DNA of 64,000 nucleotides from Armillaria gallica (Eukaryota; Basidiomycota; Agaricomycetes; Agaricales; Physalacriaceae): positions 992,001 through 1,056,000 of the forward strand of contig JBANDB010000006.1 of NCBI GenBank assembly GCA_037576215.1, given 5' to 3'. The number at the start of each line of letters is the position of its first letter. Position 1 is the stretch's first letter. The position numbers and the translations under genes were made by a program. Shown here piece after piece: positions 43,705 through 55,759 of this stretch. A model generated the notes under the pieces. That model was not told where the DNA came from, did not search any database, and saw only the letters and a program-made list of their open reading frames with translations.

Positions 43705-46265
43705 TTAACCCTTAGTCCCGTCCATAACATCTTGTCGGTGTCGATGATGAAAGCCTAATGGACTATCACCTACGAACGCTGTCGTGAAAACAAGGATTCT
43801 CTCCTTCGCACAACTCAACCTGTCAGCTCTCACTCTCGGAGCATCCCACACCCCACCCCGCTCCCACACAGCACCCTGTATCGCCTTCACCCTCATATAC
43901 ACCGGATTCCTAATGAATCGTTTCCTCGGTTCTAGATCTGGGGACGTGGATCTACTCCGTGATATCACTCGTCGAAACTCGCTGTCATCCCTTGGGTCCA
44001 GCAAAGGCTCATTCCTCCGGATCCGAGATTTGGCCACATGCTCCTGCTGATGTGCTCGCAGGAAGGGTGATATCAAAGGCTCCAGGTCGCGCTTCAGCAG
44101 GGTCCGATAGGGGAGCGGATGTTTGAGGACGGTGTGCTGTGGCGCATCTACTCCGTTTCCGAGTGCGATAAATGTCGGAGGTGTCGAAGAAGATTGCAAA
44201 GAATCAACGTTAACGTTGCATATAAACATCGAAACCTGCTCTTTGCTGACGCGATAGCCATCCGGCATTAACCGCATCTTCTTCATCTTCGCGGGTGTCT
44301 GTATCGGGTTATCACGGTAGGAATCATCGCAATTAGGAACAACCGAGTATACCATCGCGTGCATATACGCGTTCTGAAACCCTTTCGCAAGCTGAATAAA
44401 TCTGCTCACGTGTTGTCCCAGCTTCGAATTGGATCGTGTGGAGATGATGGATGAGATAGATGAAATCGATGCTTTACGCGTCTTCGGAAAAGATAAAGAC
44501 TTCGGAGATGGAGAGGGTGATGATAAGGCCTCAGACTTGGCAGGGAGTGGTGGTATGAAGAGCGGGCCCTGGGATGGAGGTATCGTGATTAGACGTGAAA
44601 CAGGTCGAATACATCGACATGATGAGGAGCCGGGCTCTGGTATCTGGGTGAATGGCTGCATGGCCTCAGCAAGTGACTGTACCAGAGGTATATCAGAAGA
44701 AGAAGGCGGTGATGCCGGTGGAGTCGTAATATCAGTCATCGACGAAGCTAACGATGAGAAGCTCGATAGATCGCTATTATCGGAAGTAGCTGACGTCGGA
44801 GAGGATATTGAGCTCGACAACGAATTCGTCCGGCACATGGTACATGGACCTTCCCTGTTCCACCCGGAAGGCTGATTATCATCTCTTTGGGGCGCTTTAT
44901 CGAGCCTTCTCCGTAGTCTCTCCTCAGGCGCCCAGCTAGTTGCCTCGGAGTCCAAAAGCACGTCCAGTGGGTCTAATTTATGATGATGTTTCAAAGTAGA
45001 GACAGACTTGGATGACCGCGATAGTGAATGCGCGCGCTCAGACGCAGTAAGAGGAAAGAGGGAACCGTTCATGGCCGTGATCACTTCTTTGAACGACACT
45101 GAAGGTCCTGACGCGTCGAATCCAGTACCATCGCTTGTAGTATCAGTACTGTAGTCTGAGGTAGAAGTGGGGTATTCTCTGCGCGCCTTTGCACGAGATG
45201 AACCGGCCTTCATCTTCGTGTGTCGCGACGGAGGCATCTGCAAGGCCGGAGTAACCACAAAGCTATACGTATAGCCAGAGGGCGATGCTTCCGACGTCGA
45301 CGAGGTCGACAATGCGCGAGTTCGCGACAATGAATTGTAGGATAACTTTGGCTTTCGCGATCTGCTGAGCGTGACTGGCCGACGCGACTCGAGTTCCTGC
45401 TGCTGAGCTCTGTATTGCTTCTCCTGCTTCAGCCTAGCCAGCTTCATCCGTGCCTTCTCCTCCTGTAGCCGTAGCTTCTCGTTCTCCCAAATCTTCTCGC
45501 ACCGCTTCTCCCAGAGCTCGCGTTTGCGCTCTCTTTCCCTCAGCGCTCTCCGTTCCAACTCAATCTGTATTCTCTCAGCCTCTAACCGCTGCGCCTCCTT
45601 TACTCTCCGTTCCTCCTCTTCCGTCAGTAGCAACATACCATTCGGAAGAAAGCACTCGTCAAAGTCTTCGTCCTGTACAGCAGCTATGCGAGGGTCATCG
45701 TTGGACGTGACTTCGATGCCTCTTAATTTCAGAAGCAGAATCTTGGCGAGATGAATGTCATCGTGTGCGTAAGCAACGTGTAGCTGGTCCTCGATCGTGT
45801 GAGGAGGTGAGGGGGGCGAGTCGCAGTAGAAATAGTCGTAATAGTCGTGGTCGTTGGACAACGGCTGGGGAGACATGGACTGGGATGCTGACGTGGATGG
45901 TGACGGTGGAAACGTTGCAACGGGCATAGGTTCTGCCACTTATGATATTGAGCATATGCTTAGCATAACATGTGGCTGTGCTTACCGATGATGACGACCT
46001 CGGCCGGGGCGAGAGGCTGCTTTACCTCGGAATTTCGGATTATTACCTCCTCCAAAGGTTGCGGTGCGAGTGCTGCCGGTGCAACGAAAGGCTGGTGTGG
46101 TATGTCCAACTTGGGTGGTGACTTTCTCGAGGTCGCATGTACCGGGATCCCCCCGGATGGCTGGCGCCGGGTGTTTACCTCATGAGCACGAGAAAGCCTC
46201 TCTTCAGAGGACTTCCTGGCCAGCGCTGCACGCGAAACTTCGCGAGAACGACCGCGCGCTATCAT
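43705..46265 (-). CDS. Coiled-coil, Ser/Pro-rich protein of unknown function
   Basis: Two exons: ATG at 46265 (MIARGRSREVSRAALARK) to 45986, a 47-nt intron (45939-45985), then one long exon from 45938 to the stop at 43705. The joined product is about 835 residues. Visible parts: an N-terminal basic/Pro-rich region; a short helical segment HVAYAHDDIHLAKILLLKLRG (about 45785-45720) that resembles an ankyrin-like repeat start; a long charged coiled coil rich in Glu, Arg and Lys (about 45630-45385); extended Ser-rich disorder; and a more ordered C-terminal part (about 44420-43900) with RFIQLAKGFQNAYMHAMV. I do not recognise a named family. Several long frames on the opposite strand are shadows of the biased composition. 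Confidence 0.8.
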
Positions 46266-49200
46266 GGGAAGAGGGACACGAAAGTGACGGCGGGATGGGA
46301 ATGGGTGGAAAAAGATGACGAAAGATACAAAGGCACAGATATAGCCTTGGGAACCCGGCAGGAAATTCAGGGAACCAACAGGGAAGCCACGTTCAATCAC
46401 TTTGATTATCAGCCTCGAGGCCGACAACACGGCGGCTCATGAAAACTCGGTTATTTAGGGATTTTAATTTGTATTTTTTACACCGGAATCAGTATCCACT
46501 ATCTTGTGCCCTACTCGGAAGCAAACTTTATTCGACTTTATCTCTTCTTTTACGTCCATATCTATCGACGGCTGGCAGGTCCCCTGGCCGCCTTGCCGGC
46601 GTTCTTGGCTAGACCCGAGTCGGTCATTCCTCTGCTTGTCTCCAACGACGACCAATTTCCTGTGCGACTGCCCAGGGTTACCTTTGTCTACTGATACAAA
46701 TGGAAGTCTCCTTATCTGCCAATCAAACCGCAGCCGCTCAGAATACATGGACCCACAGCAAGCTTCTTTCTACTTCCTTTTCTCTCTTGTTTCTGTTCGG
46801 TCTATATTAATGTGGCATCGTTTACCGACTGTTTCGCACCATACGGGGACTCGTTTTGTCTCAGTCTACTTATTCTTTAAGCGCCACGGAAATTGGGTCA
46901 TGTTGATATGGGTTCAGGGCTATACAAATCTCATCACTCTGTCTTAAAAATGGTCCCTGTGCTGCTATCTGTGCCGTGGTCCCTCCCAGGTTTTCAATTG
47001 GCGTCCGCTCTGTTCTCTTAGCGTCTGATGCTATCATTGTGACTCTGTGTCTGATAGAGCTTCCGAGTCCCAAGATGCGCCTACAATTGCTTCTGGACCT
47101 TTCACACGTACCCGTCAGTGTTCCTTACGGTCGGTCATTCCCTAATGAATGCCACTCTCGTATCCGACGGACGGCTTGTATCCACCACCTTATCTCTGAA
47201 CGCCGTATGCTTCCCTTACAGGCCGCATCAGTGCTATCAGCACTCGAGGCCCGCCACATCAGGGATATTATATTGACTGCTATCGTCTCATTCGACCGAC
47301 CTTGAAGGCTAGCCAAGTCTGTACTTCGAAATAGAAAGCGCTTTCCCAGCACCAGAGCTTAAAATTGATACTGCTGTTACGTCGAGATAAAAACCTGTCG
47401 TTCATTCTCACCACCCTACTCCCACTACTCCTTCTCGTGTTACACGGCGCCTACATTTGGAACCCCTTCTTGACGGCACATAGTAAACAGCCCTGGCTGT
47501 TCATCTCTTACAGCCCTCCTCATCCAAGTCAATTGTTGGTCAGCGACGGGACAGCATCATGATACACAGCGTATTTTCACGGCATGGTACGGCGTACAAA
47601 AATCTCCGAAATCTCTTACGCGGAGCGACCGTGCAACGCCACCTATCTCACTATCTATACTTATGGACTCCTCGCTGATCTCCGAGTCCGAGTTCACCTC
47701 AGGTAATAGAAGTATTTGTGGATCGTCATTTTGTCGTCACTGGAAGATGAATATTCGGTCCCTGTGCTCGTCCTCAGCCTCAGTCAGCATCCATCCTGAT
47801 GTTCAAAAAAATCGATAATGATCAGAGCTCCAGCGCGTTTTTGATTGCCAAGTCACCCGGACATTCAAACCTAAGCGAAACCCACGTCCAAAAAGAGGTG
47901 TCTTCAGGTAAACTGGCAAGCCTCGAGGCAGAACATGTTGCAATATCTTACGAGTCATTCTCAAACACGACGCAAAAGAGAAAGGCATCCTCTGCCTGAC
48001 TGCCAATGCCTTGCGGCTTCCTCATTATCACCACGTTCACTGCCCTGCCAACGAGAGAAACCTTGTACTAGTGTCCGGGTCGCAACAAAATACTTACTAT
48101 AATCACCATGCTCCATCTCTGTCAACGGATGGAACTTGGTATCACGGATGAGTTCGGAGATGAAGCCTGAAGCCTTAGGCGCTCCCTCATGCACAAAGAA
48201 TTGGGGTACCTTGATAGCCATATTTACAGCACCATACTGTGAAAGACACATATCATCGACGTCATTATCACAACAAAGATGTGCACCTAAAGATAGCCCA
48301 ATACAGTGACAATCCCTCACACGACATGTGAATCCCATCTGAAAGATAGAAAACGACAGAAGATTCCCAAGATGCGACGACAATGCGGTCATTGGCTTAG
48401 TGATATTAAATCCGATTCTGAGACTAGTCATATCCACCCGGAAGAACGGTTTGCGGTGGGAACGTTTGGCTAGATGGTTATGTGGCTCATGGTCCGTGAA
48501 GCCAGGAATCTGATAGTACAACAATAGCATCAAAGGCAGGATGAGATGGGCGACCAAAGCCGGTAAGGACTAGAAGCAAGATATTTGGGCCTTGACGGGC
48601 ATTCAGCGCCCTGTGCGAAGTGCATATAGTGAATATAAGCGTAGAACAGCGTTTAAGCTCGTGTATTGAGTAAGGAGTGAGCGCTGAGAGTCGCACTAAC
48701 CATAAGCGTGTTCCCTAGATATTAATCTGCCAACGTAACTGCCGCATCCTCGTTGGACATCGAACATGAGAACTGATGAAGCAGATTGCGGCTTCGAGTG
48801 GCTTTGGACCGTGAAGCTGAAGTACATAATCTCGCCTCAGCGTCCGACCCAAGGCCAAGGCCAAGACCAAGACAGCCCTACCGCCTTTTCGTATCAAAAC
48901 ACCTCCATATTTGAGAACGCCTGATGACATCCAAGAAGAATATCATTGGCCTGCGCACATTGACAGACGCCACATGCAGAGGGAGTAGTGCAACCTAGAC
49001 CATACAGACAGTTCCTGATTGTCGCCATGAACCAGGAAACAATACTGCACAATCACAATATTGCAACGTCGAACTTCCAGTCGTTCGCCCCCCTGAGCCG
49101 GTCGGCCCGCCGCTTCCACTTCGGAGAATCTCAATACCCACTGTTCCCTCGCAAGTACATAGAACGAATCAAAAGATGATCATCTAAAAGTCACTTGCCT

Positions 49201-49740
49201 TGAATTGTCTCTCTGGGAAAATTTGAGGGAAGCACATTTTCTAAAATGAAGTTCCAGGCTGTCGGTCCGAGAAGCAGACGATTTGAATGCTCGGCATTTC
49301 TGTTGTACGCCGCATCATTTCGTTCCGCCCATAGTCGCCGCAACGGAAGAAGCCGCACGGCTCGGTTGCGCGTAGCCGGAACAGCAAAGTTACGATAATG
49401 GTTAGTACAAAAAAGTGGGGTCCGAAGTTCCGAATGTTTGAAGTTTTGGCGTCAATTGGTGAAATATTACCTATTCTTGGCGGCTCGAGAGCACTTCTGG
49501 AAACTTCTAGCGGAGGGCGGCTGTAAACGTCCGCGTCAGGCTTCAATCATGACGCGCGGTAACAGTAATGTCAAATGGTAAAGGGCGGGACGCTGAGAGC
49601 CCCGTTTCGAGTACCCGGGTAAGATGAAGCACTCAACTTGGGCCGGAAAGACCAACAGTATCCGTGAATCACAGCTATTCCTAGTCCACGGGCGCTATGG
49701 CGAGGCATTTATAGCGAACCTATATATGTAAGGAGTGAGC
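46266..49740. other. Gene-poor region of about 3.5 kb
   Basis: No gene is supported with confidence. The part nearest 46266 should be the promoter of the coiled-coil gene. Several frames of 60-200 codons exist; the longest, minus strand 47961-48557, is listed separately. Composition and short frames suggest decayed coding DNA or long regulatory sequence. I saw no terminal repeats or transposase-like motifs. Confidence 0.45.
47961..48557 (-). other. Unassigned open frame of 198 codons
   Basis: Open frame containing GLSLGAHLC and a plausible globular stretch, MAIKVPQFFVHEGAPKASGF to TKFHPLTEMEHGDY. It could be part of an intron-containing gene; for instance GTAAGT at 48098-48093 read on this strand follows GAC TAT and is a fair donor. 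GLSLGA vaguely recalls an alpha/beta-hydrolase elbow, but the other landmarks are not seen. No function is assigned. Confidence 0.3.
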
Positions 49741-51427
49741 CTAAGATATACGAGCAAGTTCTGCGAAAGTCGACATTTGATGTCCGCATCCCGTCTGATG
49801 ACTGTTTTCCGAGTCCGGGCCAAGCAAGCACAGCACCGGAACCCCGCATTCCTCCACAAATCGATCCTCGCCCTCTAAATCATCGGCCTCCACATCTTCT
49901 AGCCCGTTTAGTCCATCCCATTCGTCTTCGTCGTCATCGAACTTGGCTACCTTGGTATCGATCTTATCGTATTTGGTGCCTGCTTTCCTCCGAACCCATG
50001 CGCGCAGGATTGTCCGTCTTGTCATTGCAAGCTGAGCAAGTCCGTCTTTCCAGCCACGCTCAAACGCGGAGAGAATATCGTCATGGAGGTTTACCGGTGT
50101 ACTGGGGAGGGCAATTGAGAGCGATCTGAGTGTCGGCGCAGACGGAATTATGCGGACTTTTTGAGGAAGACCAACTGGCGGTGATAAGTTCGAAGGACTT
50201 GGGACTTGGGACGGAGGTGGTGACGCGGACCGGAGAGATATGGTAGCCGTGGCTAACCCTTTTCTGCCCTTTCTTGGTCTCTTAGCGGTTGGCTCGACTG
50301 CTGCTATCTGTTCATGTTCTCGATTGGTTTCCAACCAATGCTTGACTATCTTTTCCCGCTCTCTGGCACGACGTGTGCCCCCAAGAGCGCATCGCTGACC
50401 AAGACCATACCATTCCTCACGCGTGCCAGGACCTTCCAAGGTCACGCCACCTAGGGCACTATGAAGTGTAGAGCATCCGTCCAATACAAGATGTTCTAGC
50501 TTTGAGAATCTTGCAACTATGGTGTCGACATCTGCATCATAGGTGCTGGTCGTAGACAAGTCAAGAATGCGAATATGAGAATAGGTGCGTGGCGAGGTGT
50601 TTGTGACCGCGCGAATCAATGAAGCGTGAAGGAAGACGAAAACGTAAGGCGCTGATGTGAGGGCAGAGGAGAAGCGAAGAGAAAGTGTGGTCGAGACGGA
50701 AGAAGACGATCGGTTGAGCAAATGGTCTTGGAGTAACCTGTATCAGACCAAGAGGCTCTTGGACGATGGAAAGGGTTCGGAGCGTTTCGTGAGGCCAGTC
50801 AGCAAGAACCAGGAGCGTGCTGTCGAAATATGAACCCTGAATGAAACTAATGTCGAATGCTGAGTCCAGACAGCAATATCTGGCCCACCTTCAAAAACGG
50901 GAGATATGTAGCCTTTTCCACGCTGGGAGGGAGATTTAGAGACCTGAAGAAAGCTTCTTGTTAGCGACTTACTAGGGTCTGAATCGGAGCTCGAGTACCC
51001 TGAGCTGCTTCATATCCCTTTTCAGTTTGGTTATCAGCTCTTCCAGGTCCTCTGGGGTAAAATTCTTGGGGCCGATCCACAGGGTCAGCTTCGTGATCTC
51101 TGTCAGTAGGCCAACGAGGTTTATGGCAACGTTCGCATCAGCAACCCAGGTTTCCAGCGAGAAGCTACGGACCGCGGACGCGGCAGGATCAATATGTATA
51201 CTCGTAGAGTTGTCATCGTTGGTAGTGGTTGTGCGCAAACGGCGGTATAGTTGGAAGACTTGATCAGGATGAGTGAGCCTGATATGATTGAAAAGACCTT
51301 GGAGAGGTACAGGCGAATAAGGGAGGGCGCGAGAGAGTGACAAAATAGTATTTAGAAGGGACGGCTCCGGAACGTGGGAGAGAATATCCGAATAGAGTTC
51401 AGGTGGGAGGGTGGTGAAAAGAGACAT
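49741..51427 (-). CDS. F-box-like/leucine-rich-repeat protein
   Basis: ATG at 51427 opens MSLFTTLPPELYSDILSHVP, an F-box-like helix pair common in basidiomycetes, followed by irregular leucine-rich repeats (LTEITKLTLWIGPKNF, LRVLELRF; later RILDLSTTSTYDADVD and KLEHLVLDGCSTLHSA). A basic/Ser-Pro-rich insert (about 50330-50140) and an acidic patch near the C-terminus follow, with a stop at 49741. Introns are inferred near 50971-50911 and 50890-50840; they rebuild RPYVEKATYLPFLK and then GSYFDSTLLVLADWPHETL. Anomaly: to move from LSIVQEPLGLIQ to LLQDHLLNRSSSS one base must be skipped at about 50737 (a CC on the plus strand); no acceptable intron fits. The likely role is substrate adaptor of an SCF ubiquitin ligase, inferred only. 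Divergent from the SIKE-family gene. Confidence 0.7.
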
Positions 51428-51748
51428 GTGTAGTAAAGGATCTAGAGCAAACGCTGTGGCAAATAGAAAGGAAGGGTACCAGCATCCCTTGAAAAATTTG
51501 CTTACCTGGTTCCCTGGTTCTCTCAGCATTCCAGAATAGCCGTGCAAGCTGTTTAATTCGATAAATAGTTCCGGGTGTCGCAGCGCTTAGAGCGTTTACA
51601 CGGACGACTTGTACCAATATCCTTGCAATATCCAGAAGACAGAACTTAGATGCCACCAGTTCGTGATGTTGTCTCAAGTTTGAGACCGGGGGTCTTGCCT
51701 TCCTCTTTGGTCAACTGTACCACCTTTCGCACACTCCGCGACGACAGG
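51428..51748. promoter_or_regulatory. Bidirectional promoter, F-box-like / SIKE-family genes
   Basis: A 321-bp region between divergent starts. An in-frame upstream ATG at 51650 could lengthen the + gene by 33 codons, but the extension looks like 5' UTR. Confidence 0.45.
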
Positions 51749-53111
51749 ATGGATGGCGAGCTCATGCGCGTATGGCAGCTCGTTCACGAACTCAGCGAGC
51801 AGCTCGCGCACAACCAAAAGCTTACTGCGACTCTCCAGTCCCAGGCTAGAGCTCTTCAGGTGCGTTGACCTGTAAATGTTTCGTCCCCATTGTCCGTAAC
51901 GCTTTTCTCCAGACCCAAGCTACTCACAATAGCACCGGTTTCGTTTTGAGACGCTTTAATACGGATATCACAAAAGGTGCGTAAGGGATGTCTTGTTTAT
52001 GCGAGGGTAGCGTTCAGACGACCTCACAGAGGCATTCGAGTCTGAGTTGGAGAGGATGAACGCGCAAATCATCATCGAAAACCAGACGCTGTTACACGAG
52101 AACAAGCAACTGAGCATGCTACTCAAGGAATATGAAGGAACGATGGATACAGTCATGACCAAGTTTAGGAACCATGCCGCAAGTCCAAGTCCATGTCTCT
52201 ATACTTATTCGTCTGACCAGATTTTACAGTTAGCAGCTCAACAGCATGAGCTGACGCTTGCAAGGCACTATGAAGGCCTACTCATGGCTCGCGAAAACCA
52301 AACACTATCCGCAGACTTGTCATCATCAACAAACATGTCGCGATCACTTCAGCGGCTGTCATATAACCTCCGGAATCTACTTCGCTCTATGGCCGGCGAA
52401 AACCCTGACGCGGAACCTCATCATTTGCGATCGCAGTCCGAGGCTGAATATGAAGGTGGCTCCTCGGACCAACTCATCGATCCCGTCGAACTGCAGTCGC
52501 TTCTTGACGCGTTAGACGAGCACGCAAATTACACGAATGCGCCCGGAAGGGAAGACTGGGCGATAGAACGCGAAAGCGAGATTGCGCGATTGGAACGGGA
52601 GAATGCCGAGCTGAGGAGAATGCTAGGTATCGACCCCTCAAGTATCGCAGAGACTGGCATCGATATGGAAGCGGAGGTGGAGAGAATGGAACGGAGGAGG
52701 CATCCAGAGCTTTCACAGCGTCTGAGGACTGGTGGGCATGGCAGAGAGGATAGTGGTGATGTCTGGTGGCCTACTAATGGCGCCAGCCAGCAGCAGCAGC
52801 AGCAGCCGCAACCGTACCAGGCCTCTACCACACCACAGCCGGGACAAACAAATGATGTGGGTACAAGGCTCCGGGGAGCCTTGGATTTCCCACCCATGCG
52901 AACTGGTACTCAAGGCAGACGTCCAGGAATGTTTGGTACTACTGGACAGCGAGGGGGATTGGGTCGAGGTGCTATAGGTGGTGCAGGCGCTGGACCGCCG
53001 CCCCCGCCTCAAAGCCTATGGTCCAATCAGCCACCATCGCCTGCACCACCGGTCATGTCTGATCGCATTTGGCCATCACAAGGTGGATCGACACTTGACC
53101 TGAGCAGATGA
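51749..53111 (+). CDS. SIKE/FGOP2-family coiled-coil protein (probable STRIPAK subunit)
   Basis: Resembles the SIKE/FGOP2 family, whose fungal members are small subunits of the STRIPAK phosphatase-kinase complex acting in cell fusion, septation and fruiting-body development. Start chosen at 51749 ([20 protein letters not shown]); exons join as [34 protein letters not shown]. The diagnostic coiled coil, [20 protein letters not shown] with [10 protein letters not shown], lies at 52080-52180, and a second helix [17 protein letters not shown] follows at 52255. The C-terminal third is Gln/Gly/Pro-rich and disordered. A 51-nt stretch at 52181-52231 is open in frame but begins GCAAGT and ends TTTTACAG, so it may be another GC-AG intron; removing it joins FRNHA to LAAQQHEL. 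Confidence 0.75.
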
Positions 53112-53648
53112 AAGTTGCTCCGTATTATGGTTATATTTCATGTTTCATTTCAGTTGGGATCATTATAATGCAATTTAATTTATGTAGACAAGGACACGTG
53201 TACTTGCATAGAGATTTTTATTTTTGCTGTGATTCAGATATCATTTGGGTAGCATTTCCATGTCCACGAATAATTTACACGTATTCTTTGTGTGAGGAAA
53301 ATGCCACCCCTGGAATAGGCTCGTGGGAAAGTTTGTATTACATACGTTTGATGCGTCGGGGCTTGAGACAAGTCGCCTCCTTGTAAAACATTCGCAACGT
53401 TCAAAACCTCCCACTCGCTTTCGCCAGGTCATTTTTCTACCAGCTTACCCTTATCTGCCCTTTTATTTCGGCCTCGCGCTTGTGCGCAAGCTTCATCGGA
53501 TCCTACATAACGTCCAGCGCTTCATTGAACCGCTTATTCACTTGAAAGCTCTCACTAGAACCAGCCGTTGTCGGGGACCCCGTTATTCCTCGCATTTTGC
53601 CCCTTCGCTTTCGACGCTTTTTATAGTTATCAAGTCTTATCATTTCCC
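53112..53648. other. Intergenic region, tandem genes
   Basis: About 540 bp between two plus-strand genes: the 3' UTR of the SIKE-family gene and the promoter and T/C-rich 5' UTR of the next. No additional gene seen. Confidence 0.5.
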
Positions 53649-54528
53649 ATGGCTGCCGCACTAGCAGGACTCTCCGCCTCAGTCACGCGTATTCTCTATC
53701 TCAGCGGCTTCCCCAAAGAGCTCAAGACGAAGGACATCCAGAGTGCCTTCTCGGATTGGGAGGGTGTCAGTGGTGGTTTCAAGATCAAATGGCTTGACGA
53801 TACCAGTCTGTTGATTGTCTTCCAGGATGCACCCACCGGTGAGTCACCGGTCCACGGATCCTTTTCTTTCGCTGTTCGCTGATCTTTTCTTTCTTCAAGC
53901 TAAACGGGCTTATCTCCAGACCCTTGCATTCCCACCTCGTATTCTCACTGCACCGAACGGAGTCAGCGCCAGCGTAAGGCCATACGACGGCGCAGATGCC
54001 CAGACGGTCATCCAAAACGTCAACTCGCGCGGCCAGCACAATCCCAACAACCCGTCTCGTCACAATAACCGTTCAGCCTCCATCTCCGTCTTCCCCAACC
54101 GAGCCTCCATCTCCGCCAATACCGGTTATCGCCCCGGCAACGTGCAGAACGTCACGATTCCGGAGTTTCAGACACAGAATGGGCGCGATCAGCCCTCACC
54201 TACCTTGCCTAGTCTTCCCAGCCATCCAACTCTCAACTCCCTCATTAGCTCATCCTTGGGTGAGGCTGTGAAGAATGTTAACCCTCCGTCGGATCCCGCT
54301 ATTCTTGCGACGAGCTTGAGTCCGGAGATGAATGTCCTTGCGGGTGGTCCGAGGATTGGTAACCCGGGAAAGAGGATGCTGGGTGCTGCGCTGGGCGTGA
54401 GGCATCCAGCTTTAGGTCCGAGAGTTGTGAACGGAGGTAGCGCTGCCAACGGTGGTGCGAAGGGCGGCGTAGACAACGTTATGCGCGATGTCAACAGGGC
54501 TATGGGAGGATTGGTAGTGGCTGAGTGA
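53649..54528 (+). CDS. RRM-like protein of the R3HCC1/R3HCC1L type
   Basis: ATG at 53649. The N-terminal 70 residues form an RRM-like fold: ILYLSGFPKELKTKDIQSAF, then GFKIKWLDDTSLLIVFQDAP; the DDT-LLIVF strand is characteristic of the RRM in R3HCC1-like and related fungal proteins. One intron (from 53838 to about 53902) separates this from AKRAYLQTLAFPPRI. The remainder is Asn/Ser/Pro-rich and disordered, with a Gly-rich helix near the C-terminus (NVMRDVNRAMGGLV). No R3H domain is visible. Its role in RNA binding is inferred. Confidence 0.6.
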
Positions 54529-55759
54529 GCAGCATGCATGCAACGTTCGCTTTTTCTCTCAAATTCCTTTCATGCTTTTGTTTTTTTGTAAGATAAGATG
54601 TCGTTTGCGGAGGTTTTATTCCGAATGTTTCCCATTTTAACTGGAAATGGCGTGTGGGGCTGTCTTTTTGTGGAGTTCTGGTGGTATTATTTGGGAGTTG
54701 ATGGTGCTGACTAGCGATAATAATGTTGACTCGCAACACTCATTCCTTTTTCCCATTCAAATAATTGCTTTTTATCGAATTACCTAATGTATAACTCAGT
54801 TGCATGTCAGAGTGTGTTTGAGCATCTGCGATTGGAATTTCCTTTCTTGGATCGCAATAATTCCACGTGTCGTTAGATAAGCTCCCTAGATCGTGGCACC
54901 TCCACCTCCACAATCTCACTTTTCCTATAGCACCGTGGAATCTGATTATCGGTTCTCTCAGGGCAGAGATGGGAGCTACGGACCCGGGCCTACCGGGGGC
55001 ATGACGTGCGATATTCTGTCACAGCTCGCAGCCTAGGTAATTGATGGTTAACACCGTTTTCCGCAGTGCTGACTTATCTCAGGGCATGACAGCGACAGGA
55101 GACAGGATCAGCACCCAAGGTCGATGGATTCGTTTGTACCCAGCGGCATGTTGAAGACAAGGGCCTTTGTGTGATGCTCGTTGCTACAGGGGAAGCTAGG
55201 TGATCAAATGTTTTGAGGTGCGACAGAACAAGAGCTGCGACTTGCGAACGGCATCGGATTCTGGTGGAATGGTTCTTCAACTATAATTATGCATTACGTC
55301 AATCAGTTGGTATCGTTTCTTCCGCGAATCCGTCCTTTCGTGAGCCTTTGTTCCTTCTGTGTGACCCTAGTACTCATAGCCTTTCGGTACTAGTACCCCG
55401 CTCCATCATACATGGTCTCCAGTGATTTCCCCGATATGGTCCCCTCTGTCGTTACCGGTAAATTTGACATGGCCTTGCCCAGCCGTCTCAGGTGCTCTGG
55501 GAATTGGTAACCTCCCCGGAAAGCCCCCATCAGCGGAGTCGTGCATTTAAACTTCCCCCCAGAACACAACGTGGTTGCCTGATTTCCCATTGTTCAATGT
55601 TCAACCCTGATCAGCGCCACAATATGTATCCCAAGGAAGATGCGGAAGGTTTTCGAATGAATAATTAAGGCGTTGAAACGCCGCGTCACTATAAAGTCCT
55701 ATCCGTCAAGGTTTCACGGTTGTTTCTTTTCAACCCAGGACCCGCTCACTCATCCGCAA
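54529..55759. other. Intergenic region of about 1.2 kb
   Basis: 3' UTR of the RRM-like gene followed by upstream DNA of the next gene. Small frames on both strands show no family resemblance. Nothing else seen. Confidence 0.45.

Noticed and set aside
43784..45754. Plus-strand frames of 76-148 codons opposite the coiled-coil gene
   Set aside because: They mirror the Ser/Glu/Arg-biased minus-strand coding sequence and have no family resemblance.
51650..51748. Start of the SIKE-family protein at 51650
   Set aside because: The 33 extra residues lack family resemblance; the product is complete from [10 protein letters not shown] at 51749.
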